Shown: in pieces, positions 52,218 to 59,963 of the stretch | Numbering within the stretch: position 1 is the stretch's first letter | Layout: each line of letters opens with the position of its first letter | Assembly (NCBI RefSeq): GCF_016863275.1 | Contig: NZ_BOOO01000047.1 | Coordinates: 1-64,000, forward strand | Reading direction: 5' to 3' | Source of the DNA: Planotetraspora mira | GTDB taxonomy: Bacteria > Actinomycetota > Actinomycetes > Streptosporangiales > Streptosporangiaceae | DNA length: 64,000 bases | Program-made: the position numbers and the translations under genes | The notes under the pieces: generated by a model | Told to the model about the DNA's origin: nothing | Databases searched by the model: none | What the model saw: only the letters and a program-made list of their open reading frames with translations

Positions 52218-52733
52218 ATGGCAGAGAGTAGCCGAGAGCAGGCGCGGAAGCTGGCGCACGCGCGTGGCCGCTATCCGGCGCCGCTCAACGACGGGCGATC
52301 GCGCAACATGCAGGCTAACCGGCGCGCTAATACCAAGCCGGAAGTGGCTCTGCGTAGCGCGCTCCACCGGCTGGGCTATCGGTACCGGAAGGACTATCGA
52401 CTTGACCTGCAGGGCGTGAGAGTACGTCCGGACATCGTCTTCACGAGCCGCAAGATCGCTGTCTTCGTTGACGGTTGCTTCTGGCACGTCTGCCCAGATC
52501 ACGGGCGTCACCCCAGCACCAACGAGTGGTACTGGGCACCAAAACTGCTCCGCAACATGGAACGTGATCAGCTCGTCAACGCGGCCCTGGAAGCCGCGGG
52601 CTGGCATGTTGTCCGGCTCTGGGAGCATGAGCCCATGCCTAATGCGGTGCAGGCCGTGGTCACAGCGCTGAGCTCCCGTGCCGAACATAGGAGCGAGAGT
52701 AGCGAAGAACGACGACAGAATCCGACCACCTGA
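52218..52733 (+). CDS. vsr: Very short patch repair endonuclease (Vsr)
   Basis: The 171-aa protein starts at ATG 52218. It has RRANTKPEVALRSALHRLGY, then VRPDIVFTSRKIAVFVDGCF with D72 and the motif FVDGCFWH at 83-90, the catalytic core of Vsr nickases. Vsr corrects T:G mismatches that arise when 5-methylcytosine deaminates, so it is normally next to an m5C-methyltransferase gene. Here the methyltransferase gene is divergent, 97 bases away. This adds strong support that the neighbour really makes 5mC in vivo. Confidence 0.93.
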   Translation: MAESSREQARKLAHARGRYPAPLNDGRSRNMQANRRANTKPEVALRSALHRLGYRYRKDYRLDLQGVRVRPDIVFTSRKIAVFVDGCFWHVCPDHGRHPSTNEWYWAPKLLRNMERDQLVNAALEAAGWHVVRLWEHEPMPNAVQAVVTALSSRAEHRSESSEERRQNPTT

Positions 52734-53160
52734 CGGAGCTGGCACTGAGGTGCCAGGGGTCGGATAGTTGGGCGGTTACGTATCGCGCAGCTAGTGAGCC
52801 AGGTACGCGCTGGCTCGGCATGCCTCGTCAGGCGAGCCAGCTGATGCCTCATCAGCAACTATGCCCTCCCCGCGCCGGGTAACAGGCCTACTCTTGCGGA
52901 CCGACGAGAGACCGTGCGTCCACGACACCTGGTCAGGCGCATGCACGAGGTGCGTGACGAGGGTCACGTCATATGAGATGTCCAAGGAGCTCCCCGGCCC
53001 GGGTGGGCGCGTGTGATGCGGCGGATACTGAGCGCGGGAAACTGAGACACCCGAACGGATCATGCCATGCAGTCGTGCTCTGATCTATTGCGCTGCGGCT
53101 TGCCAAATCTGTTGTGCTGGCATGTCGCTTTATGTGCAGTAATTCGGCTACATTCAGCCA
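52734..53160. other. Intergenic region upstream of the NaeI-type gene
   Basis: No gene with good codon bias is seen. A TACATT box at 53149-53154 precedes the GTG start by 7-12 bases, so the restriction-enzyme transcript may be nearly leaderless. No control-protein gene or C-box was found. Confidence 0.5.
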
Positions 53161-54102
53161 GTGATCAATGAGCCGCTACCTGGTATGAGTACGATCGATC
53201 CTGCGTTAGAAGCCGTCCACGCTCACCTGCTGAGCGTGGACCCCCGAGGTGCACGGATGGCAGCGGCGATCCGACGTACGTTCGACATGTTGCTTGATGG
53301 CCAACACACGGGCCGGTTTCGCTGGGAACAGCTCCACAAAACTGAGAAGACCCACTGTGGCACGCTGATTGAGATCAATCTCCAGAGGGAGTTCGGCTTC
53401 GAGGATGGCAGAATCCTCGACTACTTGATCGTCGGAGTAGAGGTCGACTGCAAGTACTCCCAGAAGTTGGCTGACTGGATGATTCCGCCCGAGGCGGTTG
53501 GCAGAATTCTTCTAGGCTTATGGGCTAACGACAAGGACGGTCTCTGGAGTGCGGGATTGATCCGAGCGGACGAAGAAAATCTCAACAAGGGGGAGAACCG
53601 CGATGCTAAACGCAGCCTAAGTAAACAAGGTCGCGGGGCGATTCGCTGGCTGTTCAAGAGCGCGCCGCTACAGGAGAATGTGCTCCTGCGCCTAACAGCT
53701 GAGGACATCGACGCGATTTTCGGCCCCGCAAGCGGCCAGAAGAAGATCAATGAGTTGTTCCGGCGTGCCCAGGGCATGCTCATCAGCCGCAGCGTTGTTG
53801 CCACCGTCGCCATGCAGGAGGACTACATGAAGCGGGTCCGAGGTAACGGTGGTGCGAGGACGGCCCTGCGCAGCGAAGGAATCGTCATATTCGGCCAGTA
53901 CAAGAGCCATGCTCAAGCGGCAACGGCTCTCGGCCTGCCGACACCTGGCCCGGGTGAGTTCGTCAGCGCGAGACTCGCACGCCGTCAAGCACACCATGGA
54001 AACTTCCGATGGGTTGAGCTCGACGGGGAGAAATGGGTCCTAGCAACAACGGTAGATCCAATCGAGCCGGGCCCTCGGCTCCCTGAAATCGGCCGGCTCT
54101 GA
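53161..54102 (+). CDS. NaeI-like type IIE restriction endonuclease
   Basis: The 313-aa protein aligns by memory over nearly all of NaeI (317 aa). The nuclease domain has LHKTEKTHCGTLIEINLQRE with E71, then D87, and VDCKYS with D96-x-K98, one residue offset from the reported NaeI active site. The C-terminal CAP-like domain carries INELFRRAQGMLISRSVVAT and YMKRVRGNGGARTALRSEGI. NaeI cuts GCCGGC and needs a second bound site. The Leu equivalent to NaeI Leu43 is kept. The likely methyltransferase partner is at 50819-52120, across the vsr gene. Confidence 0.9.
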   Translation: MINEPLPGMSTIDPALEAVHAHLLSVDPRGARMAAAIRRTFDMLLDGQHTGRFRWEQLHKTEKTHCGTLIEINLQREFGFEDGRILDYLIVGVEVDCKYSQKLADWMIPPEAVGRILLGLWANDKDGLWSAGLIRADEENLNKGENRDAKRSLSKQGRGAIRWLFKSAPLQENVLLRLTAEDIDAIFGPASGQKKINELFRRAQGMLISRSVVATVAMQEDYMKRVRGNGGARTALRSEGIVIFGQYKSHAQAATALGLPTPGPGEFVSARLARRQAHHGNFRWVELDGEKWVLATTVDPIEPGPRLPEIGRL

Positions 54103-54144
54103 AGTCAGCATTGACAGCAGTCGGCAAACCGCCTCAATAGGCGG

Positions 54145-55110
54145 CTATCTCGACGCCTCGGCCTCGCAGAAACTACGCCACAAGGAGTGCAGAATCTCGT
54201 CCGTCGGCCGCCATGTCAACTGCGTAGGCTCCCTAAGGCGACTGCCGCTCAGTCCGGCGTACTCCGTCTGAAGGAGCAACTTCGAGACGAGGATGGTCCT
54301 TGACTCGGGCATGACCGCCAGCATTTGAAGGTCAAGCAGCGTATGGATATCGGCCCGCAACAGCAGCCCGTTGGTCACGGTGTTGGAGGCTGGCCCTCGA
54401 TAGGGACGCAGATGTGCAGCTTCAAGGACGTCTTCCACCGGACAACCAGTGACGGCGCATGAGTAGCCGTACGCCCTCAATAGGTCCTGGCGGAAGCCAC
54501 GCTGCCCGCGACGCATGACGATCTGTCGGTAGACGCGTCGGCGGGCGTCGTAGTCGTCATCTGGCGGGTCATCTTGCTCGGATACGGCCTCTTCGGCATC
54601 GCGGATGAGGACCTCGGCGGCGGTGTTGCCGCGTGGCCGGCTAGGGCCGACAAGGCTTTCGAAGAAGAAGTAACCGTCCTCCCACGCCACCGGGTGAGCT
54701 AGGCCGCGAACGATGTATTGACTGCGGCCATTCTTGGGCGGTATTTCATCGAGTACTCCCACGGGGACGGCGTCCCGCAGGCAGGCCATCAGCCCTCTGT
54801 TGGTGTACATGCGGTCACGCTGAGCCGGGGAAAGGCCTTCCTGGTGATAGTTGAAGAACCAGCTGCCGTCCTCTCTTGTCCGCACTGCACCGTCTGGGTA
54901 AGGACTTCGAAGGTTGATTCGGATGCTTAGGGCGTACTCAAGGTCTGCCGGCTTGTAGATTCCTTTCGGCGCGGACACTAGGAAGGATCCGTCGTCCATC
55001 CGGCCGGGAAACGGGGTGATTGCACCCGCGTGGTCAACGAACCAGGAAAGACGCCGCTGATGACTGTCAGCGAGGGTGCGGAGCTTGGTGAGGGCTTGAT
55101 CGCCGGACAT
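54145..55110 (-). CDS. SRA-like and HNH nuclease, probable modified-DNA restriction enzyme
   Basis: The 321-aa protein is taken from ATG 55110, which follows a TATGCA-like -10 box and would give a short leader. Residues 40-150 look like a YDG/SRA-type reader: ALSIRINLRSPYPDGAVRTR, DGSWFFNYHQ, VPVGVLDEI, QYIVRGLAHPVAWEDGYFFF. Residues 218-262 are the HNH nuclease: CAVTGCPVEDVLEAAHLRPY, then NGLLLRADIHTLLDL, with H233, N247 and H256. Such proteins restrict DNA carrying modified cytosine. Its presence next to a resident 5mC methyltransferase is odd, since host DNA must not be a target. Confidence 0.82.
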   Translation of the reverse strand: MSGDQALTKLRTLADSHQRRLSWFVDHAGAITPFPGRMDDGSFLVSAPKGIYKPADLEYALSIRINLRSPYPDGAVRTREDGSWFFNYHQEGLSPAQRDRMYTNRGLMACLRDAVPVGVLDEIPPKNGRSQYIVRGLAHPVAWEDGYFFFESLVGPSRPRGNTAAEVLIRDAEEAVSEQDDPPDDDYDARRRVYRQIVMRRGQRGFRQDLLRAYGYSCAVTGCPVEDVLEAAHLRPYRGPASNTVTNGLLLRADIHTLLDLQMLAVMPESRTILVSKLLLQTEYAGLSGSRLREPTQLTWRPTDEILHSLWRSFCEAEASR

Positions 55111-55255
55111 GGCGCCAGTTTTGCATAGTTTGTAATAATCCCGCACGCCATCGAGCCCTACTGGGGGCCTGTCCTTTGAACGGCCCCGTCACGGATTCGG
55201 TGGTAAAGAAGGGTCAGTTGCATCATAGTGAGTCATTCTTGATCTTGATGAACTG

Positions 55256-55580
55256 ATGAGCGCGGTCGCTGGTGGTGAGGATGCAGCGGACGAAAGTGAG
55301 CGTGATTCGGTGCTGACGCAAATTCCCGTCCGGCCGGTCACCTGCTCATACCGGGCCGAGACAGACCGGGTACGGCTACCCACGACTGGGCCGTTGCCGA
55401 TGTCCCGGTTGATGCGCGCCGTGTGCTGGTGGTGGTGTGGGTCATCGCCTGGTCTTCCCGGTGGGTGGCGACAGCTGTCCGGCGTGCTGGAGCGTTACCA
55501 GCGGAGCGCTCCCCATCTGGCATCGCGGATCGGCGCGGTGGTCAGCGAGCTTGGCTGTACAGCCGGGCCTCGGTCTTAGC
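55256..55580 (+). pseudogene. Decayed ISL3-family transposase fragment
   Basis: Across shifting frames, pieces resemble the ISL3 N-terminal domain: ADVPVDARRVLVVVW (like the strand before the zinc finger) and LERYQRSAPHLASRIGAVVS (like ERYxRRTPxLAxxL). No full frame exists, so at least two frameshifts or deletions are needed. It would mark the edge of the defence island. The match is from motif memory, and I am not certain of the family. Confidence 0.4.
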
Positions 55581-55602
55581 CCCTGGCGGCATAGGCCATC
55601 TG

Positions 55603-56250
55603 CTACCCAAAACGCAAAGGGAACGAGCATTTCCGTGTGAGCGTGCGACCTGCCGAGTCCTTGAGTACGGCTTTTATCTTATGCTGACGAGATCCGGCAA
55701 CCGGATAGAACTTGTGAGTCAAGTCGATGCGCTGCGGGACTCGTACTTCAGTATCGCGGTCTATCGTAATGATATGAGCCTTGAATCCGTCGACCCACAT
55801 CGTCACTGTTGCTTTCCTGCCGGTGAAGGCAACGCTAGCTCGTGGATCAAATAGAAACGGATCGCCAAGCGTTGCGTCGCCCAGAACGCGCTGCGGAGGG
55901 GTGACACAATCCAGCTCGAAAATCAAGGACGGCTGAGCTGGCTCTATCGGCACCGGCGGAAGAGAGGGAAGCGCCACGTTTCCGGATGTCGACGTTGGTC
56001 TTACAGCAGGGGACTCGGGAACTTTCATAGTCACGGTAACGGTCGCGACAGGGCGCGTTGACGACGGTGCTGTCGAGGTAGAGCAGGCCACTGTTACGCC
56101 AGCCAAAATGCCACATAGCGCATAAAAGGCCGATACGGGAATGAGATTCGTCCGGTCGCGGATCACTGGACGCAGAGGACCCAGTCGAATCTGTTGGGCC
56201 TGGGGCGGTTGTCCGGCCCAGTAGTAGTCATGTCCGGGATCATGCGCCAC
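55603..56250 (-). CDS. Membrane-anchored extracytoplasmic hypothetical protein
   Basis: The 215-aa protein is taken from GTG 56250, where CAGGAG lies just upstream; longer starts lack it. A hydrophobic segment (LIPVSAFYALCGILAGVTVA) with a following CSTST could be a membrane anchor or lipoprotein-like signal. It is followed by a Ser/Thr/Pro-rich linker and a beta-rich domain (SLIFELDCVTPPQRVLGDAT, then DGFKAHIITIDRDTEVRVP). No enzyme motif is seen and I do not recognise the family. It resembles, in layout, the protein at 56851. Confidence 0.6.
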   Translation of the reverse strand: MAHDPGHDYYWAGQPPQAQQIRLGPLRPVIRDRTNLIPVSAFYALCGILAGVTVACSTSTAPSSTRPVATVTVTMKVPESPAVRPTSTSGNVALPSLPPVPIEPAQPSLIFELDCVTPPQRVLGDATLGDPFLFDPRASVAFTGRKATVTMWVDGFKAHIITIDRDTEVRVPQRIDLTHKFYPVAGSRQHKIKAVLKDSAGRTLTRKCSFPLRFG

Positions 56251-56273
56251 GGTGCTCCTGGGCTGCGAGTGCG

Positions 56274-56305
56274 TGTAGACATACGACTGCCTGTAGACAT
56301 ACGAC
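56274..56305. repeat. Paired 14-base direct repeat upstream of a start codon
   Basis: TGTAGACATACGAC occurs exactly twice (56274-56287 and 56292-56305), 18 bases apart, about 24-55 bases upstream of the GTG 56250. This spacing suits binding of a protein to two adjacent sites on one face of the helix, or a recent duplication. Confidence 0.6.
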
Positions 56306-56850
56306 GCTTGGGGCAGGCGTAGTGTTGGCCGGCGATACCGAAGCGTTAGCGGGAGGACAGGTACTGCCACGGGAGGCATGGTTAGCCCGCGATTCGTGGT
56401 GATTGGGCACAAGGCTGAATCGCTCCGGACCCCATGAGAGCCGAATGACGGTCGCTTTCTCAGGGCGTAGCGATCGCTGCGCTGACTGCCGATGGGCAGG
56501 GTGTGGAACGTTTTCTAGGGAGCTTGTGCCTATGGTGGTCGGTGTTGCCGTCGCCGGTGCCGTCATCTGGCGGCCATCCAGTGAGAAGTCGGCAACGGTT
56601 GCTATATCTGAACGGCATAACGAAGTCAGCGATCGTCATGGTCCGATCTCTTGGGCGCGTCGGACCGCAGTGGTAGATCATTCGGACGGCCAACCCGCGA
56701 TAGGGCCGACCTGCGGTTCCTCGGCCGTCAAACCATCCCACTGAGCGGCCATTCCTCTCTTTCTAACGTTCCAATCACGCTAGGCAACCCGGGAGGCGAA
56801 GTGCACGTCCATCTATGGCACCGAGCATCCCAAGCCTCTGGAGTGACGCC
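56306..56850. other. Intergenic region between divergent envelope genes
   Basis: Short frames on both strands have neutral codon use and are not supported. A GGAG at 56840-56843 precedes the plus-strand start at 56851. Confidence 0.45.
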
Positions 56851-57744
56851 ATGCACCAGCAGCCGGGCCCACAAGGCCCCTATGGGCCGCCCCCCGGCCA
56901 GCCCCAGTACGGCGGCACGCCTCCCCAGCAGCCACCCGGGTGGCAATACCCGCCAGGGTGGCAGCCCCCGCCGCCGCACCGGAAAGGCAAGGGCCCGGGC
57001 TTCTGGCTCCTCGTCATCGGGCTGCCCTTCGTCCTCCTCGTCGGCTGCATGGCGGTCGTCGGCACGCTGACAGTGCCGACTGGCACGACCAACAAGGTCG
57101 CGCAGTCCAGCGAAACCAGAAACGCGCCAGCCAAGGCCACCGACAGGGCCTCGAGCGACGAGGAGACCACTCCGTCCGACGAGCCATCGCCGACACCCAG
57201 CCCAGAGCCCTCCCCACGCAGGTACAGCGGGGTAAGCGCAAAGGTCATCAAGCTGCGCAAGAGCGATTGGACGGACGTGTGGCTTGTTACGCTCACGCAT
57301 CGCGGGCAATCGAACTTCATCGTCTCGCCACTCGACGCCCGCGGTGCTGAGCAGAGCTCGATCGTCAACGAGATCGGCATCTATAAGGGAAGCGTCCTGC
57401 TCAATGAGGACGAGGGCACGGAGACAGCGGCGCTCAAGATCGACGCCGACGGGAAGTGGACGGTGACGCTCAAGCCCATTTCCAAGGCTCGGCAGTGGAC
57501 CGGTGCCGGACTTACCGGCCGCGGCGACGACGTGGTGATTGTCAACCCGCCGAGCGCCGGCCTCACTACAGTGAACGCCCGTCACTCCGGGAGCTCGAAC
57601 TTCATCGTGGACGCCTACACCGAGTCCAGCCGGGAGAATCTCGTCAACGAAATCGGCAGTTGGCGCGGGGAGGTCCCCCTCCCTGATGGGACGATCCTCG
57701 TCACGGTGCACGCTGACGGCGTCTGGTCCTTCAAGAAAAGCTGA
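56851..57744 (+). CDS. Membrane-anchored protein with Pro-rich cytoplasmic tail and duplicated domain
   Basis: The 297-aa protein starts at ATG 56851 after GGAG. The first 47 residues are Pro/Gln/Gly-rich (MHQQPGPQGPYGPPPGQPQY), then one membrane helix (GFWLLVIGLPFVLLVGCMAV), then an acidic Ser/Thr/Pro linker. The outer part has two similar units: SNFIVSPLDARGAEQSSIVN and SNFIVDAYTESSRENLVNEI, each followed by an Ile-Gly strand. This internal duplication suggests two small beta-sandwich units. It is common in actinobacteria with unknown role. Confidence 0.75.
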   Translation: MHQQPGPQGPYGPPPGQPQYGGTPPQQPPGWQYPPGWQPPPPHRKGKGPGFWLLVIGLPFVLLVGCMAVVGTLTVPTGTTNKVAQSSETRNAPAKATDRASSDEETTPSDEPSPTPSPEPSPRRYSGVSAKVIKLRKSDWTDVWLVTLTHRGQSNFIVSPLDARGAEQSSIVNEIGIYKGSVLLNEDEGTETAALKIDADGKWTVTLKPISKARQWTGAGLTGRGDDVVIVNPPSAGLTTVNARHSGSSNFIVDAYTESSRENLVNEIGSWRGEVPLPDGTILVTVHADGVWSFKKS

Positions 57745-58191
57745 GATGCGTGACGGCTGGCCTAAGACCAACGCCTCGCTTCCGGACTTCGAGACAGGCC
57801 GCCGTTGCCCCGCAAGCCGTTGTGGCGACTGACAACGGAGTGCCTCTGCCATGCGTGGCCGAGAGTCTTGCCCAGTCCTTCTGATCCGTAGCAAGGTCAG
57901 ATCTGAGCACAGTCGTCCAGGGCTGGCATGAGCGCCTGGATATGCGCCGAGGTGCCGGATGGTGTTAGCTGCCACGACAAAATGTCCAATCGGGCACGAG
58001 CACCGCGTCCGCGGCGCGGCCGCTAGCTTCCTGAGCACCGTAGCGGGTGCGGACCTGGCAGGCGTCTGGCCGTGCCGCCCCTGACTACAGCATGGGGACG
58101 CCGGAGGAACTCCCTATCGAAGCCTTCAACGGTTCCCCTCCTAACTTGTTCGGTTATGAGTCAGGACGCGGCTGAGTGCCATAATGGGCTT
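57745..58191. other. Intergenic stretch, nothing recognised
   Basis: No convincing gene is seen. Near the end, CATAAT at 58180-58185 could be the -10 box of the PIN-domain gene, with the transcript starting close to ATG 58192. Confidence 0.5.
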
Positions 58192-59070
58192 ATGGAAGCA
58201 CATGGCGGACATCCGTTTGATCCGCAAATTCTTTATGTCGATCTCACGGCCGACTATCGTAGTCTTGAGGCATGGGGCCTCCATCTCTTCAACTCGATGG
58301 CTGCTCGACTGAGAGCGGAGCTATCCGCTCTGCGGCAAGAAGATTCTCGTTTTTGGCCGCCTGAAGGATGGGTTCCCGAGGGTCCGCACTTCGTTTATGA
58401 AGATTTCCCTAGTCTGTTTCACACGCGCAGAGGTCGTGGTCCACTGTTCATAGCGTGGGACACGAATATGGTTATAGACTACTTTAACTACGGGCGAGCC
58501 TTGTGGGAGGGCAACGATCTACCGGTCGTGGCCGACGAAAACTATGCGAGCGAGCTAGAGGGTCTCCAACTGCTGATTGCCTTGTGGGTACTAAGGGATA
58601 TCAGATTTATTATCCTGCCTGCGTCAATCAACGATGCGAAGAAGCGCCTCTCGGCCGAACGTAAGGCTCACCGGATCAGAGCGTTTGAAGAGTTTACTTC
58701 GGCGCTGGGCTTGGTAAGCAGTGAGCCCTCCGGGATGGATCTTCCTTCCAGAGAAGGTTTGCTGATTCTTCCGGACTCCTTACTAGAGGATGCGTTAGCA
58801 GGGCTGCCTCAGGGCTTCGATCGCGTACTTGTTGCGTCTGCAGCTCGCATGGGGATACATGTCTTCATGACAATGGACAAGGGTATTTTGAAGCAGCGCG
58901 AGGCGTTTAGATCGTTTGGGTTGTTTCTGGCGTCGCCGCTTGATCTTCTGGAAGCACTGATTGGCTGCGGAGCGTTTCACTGTATGCTCGAACCTCGTTA
59001 CGCATACTGGCCAATGCCTGATCAGATGAGGGTCGGTCATTTGATTCGCGCCCTGCCGTCGTTCGATTAG
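58192..59070 (+). CDS. PIN-like domain protein
   Basis: The 292-aa protein is taken from ATG 58192, just after a CATAAT box; ATG 58156 is an alternative. The first 90 residues (HPFDPQILYVDLTADYRSLE) are unassigned. The PIN-like core begins IAWDTNMVIDYFNYGRALWE with an acidic D at the first strand, and ends RVLVASAARMGIHVFMTMDK, where the D of TMDK is a second metal ligand. PIN domains cleave RNA; stand-alone ones can be toxins. No antitoxin gene is next to it, so that role is not supported. Codon use is less GC-biased than in neighbours. Confidence 0.7.
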   Translation: MEAHGGHPFDPQILYVDLTADYRSLEAWGLHLFNSMAARLRAELSALRQEDSRFWPPEGWVPEGPHFVYEDFPSLFHTRRGRGPLFIAWDTNMVIDYFNYGRALWEGNDLPVVADENYASELEGLQLLIALWVLRDIRFIILPASINDAKKRLSAERKAHRIRAFEEFTSALGLVSSEPSGMDLPSREGLLILPDSLLEDALAGLPQGFDRVLVASAARMGIHVFMTMDKGILKQREAFRSFGLFLASPLDLLEALIGCGAFHCMLEPRYAYWPMPDQMRVGHLIRALPSFD

Positions 59071-59576
59071 GTCAGCCGCTGAATCCGAGGCAAGGATTGG
59101 CGACTCCAGCGCTGCTTTTGAAGGGAAGCCGCCTGCTGCGTGGCCTGGATGGCCTGGCCGTCACGAAGGTCGTCGCCGGAGGTAACGGAATGCAGAATGG
59201 GCCAGCGGTGCACCTGGCGCCGATCAACGCGCGAGATACGACCCGCAGTTCGGGGCCGCCGCGGTCCGGGTGAAGGATGGGTGACCACCCGTCCACGGCA
59301 TCTGCCGGTGGCGGGCCGCGGGCGTGCGTTGCTCTGGCGTAAGCGGCGCTATTGATGTGACCAGACATCCTGCCCGCGTCAGACGTTCACCGAGCAGTGC
59401 CGCAGATCCCCGTGCAGGCCCGGCTGCCCCCGCTCGGTGGTCCGGATGCACGGCTGTCAGCGGGATCCGATGTTTCCATGACCTACTGAACCTGCCCCCA
59501 CGGCTGGTCGGCCGATCCCGACCGGCTGGACGCAGGGCCCAGCCACTGATGCTCACTACTCCTGGACGGCGTTGCA
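59071..59576. other. Intergenic stretch, nothing recognised
   Basis: Open frames on both strands have neutral codon use. Several GC-rich segments are present but no clear hairpin or repeat. It may hold the promoter of the gene at 59577. Confidence 0.45.
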
Positions 59577-59933
59577 GTGCCGCCGCCACATGCGCACGAC
59601 CCACTCGTTAGCACCGATCGGCGGCTCGACGTCAAAGCGGAACGTCTGCGCCGTCTCGACCAAATACAGCAGTGGTGTTCCGTCGCGACCGTCCTCACGG
59701 TCGAGGAGAGGGCCGCCCTGGAGGCACTCGACGGTGATCACCAGGTCGAGGACACGCTGCACTGCGAGATCCAGCAAATACACGGTGATTTCCCGCACCT
59801 GTCCCTGGGCCAGGCGCTTAACCAAGACGAGTGGTGGCTGGTCTGGGGCGATGACGGCATGCGCGACCTCAGGGTGCTACCGCCGTGCGGTCGAAGACCC
59901 GACCTCAAGCCAGCAGTGCGTCCTCCAGCTTGA
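59577..59933 (+). CDS. Small hypothetical protein
   Basis: The plus frame has strong GC3 bias from about 59630 (VKAERLRRLDQIQQWCSVAT) to the stop at 59933, so it is preferred over the minus frame in the same place. The 118-aa protein is taken from GTG 59577; the true start may be later. It has an acidic helix (VEERAALEALDGDHQVEDTL) and a Trp-rich segment (NQDEWWLVWGDDGMRD). I do not recognise it. It could be a fragment. Confidence 0.45.
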   Translation: MPPPHAHDPLVSTDRRLDVKAERLRRLDQIQQWCSVATVLTVEERAALEALDGDHQVEDTLHCEIQQIHGDFPHLSLGQALNQDEWWLVWGDDGMRDLRVLPPCGRRPDLKPAVRPPA

Positions 59934-59963
59934 CCACCCAGGATGGTGCGGCTTCGCGCTGGA

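Noticed and set aside
58192-59070. PIN-domain toxin of a toxin-antitoxin pair
   Set aside because: No small antitoxin gene overlaps or precedes it, and the protein is larger than typical VapC.
59556-59825. Minus-strand 89-aa frame
   Set aside because: The plus-strand frame over the same bases has much better GC3 bias.
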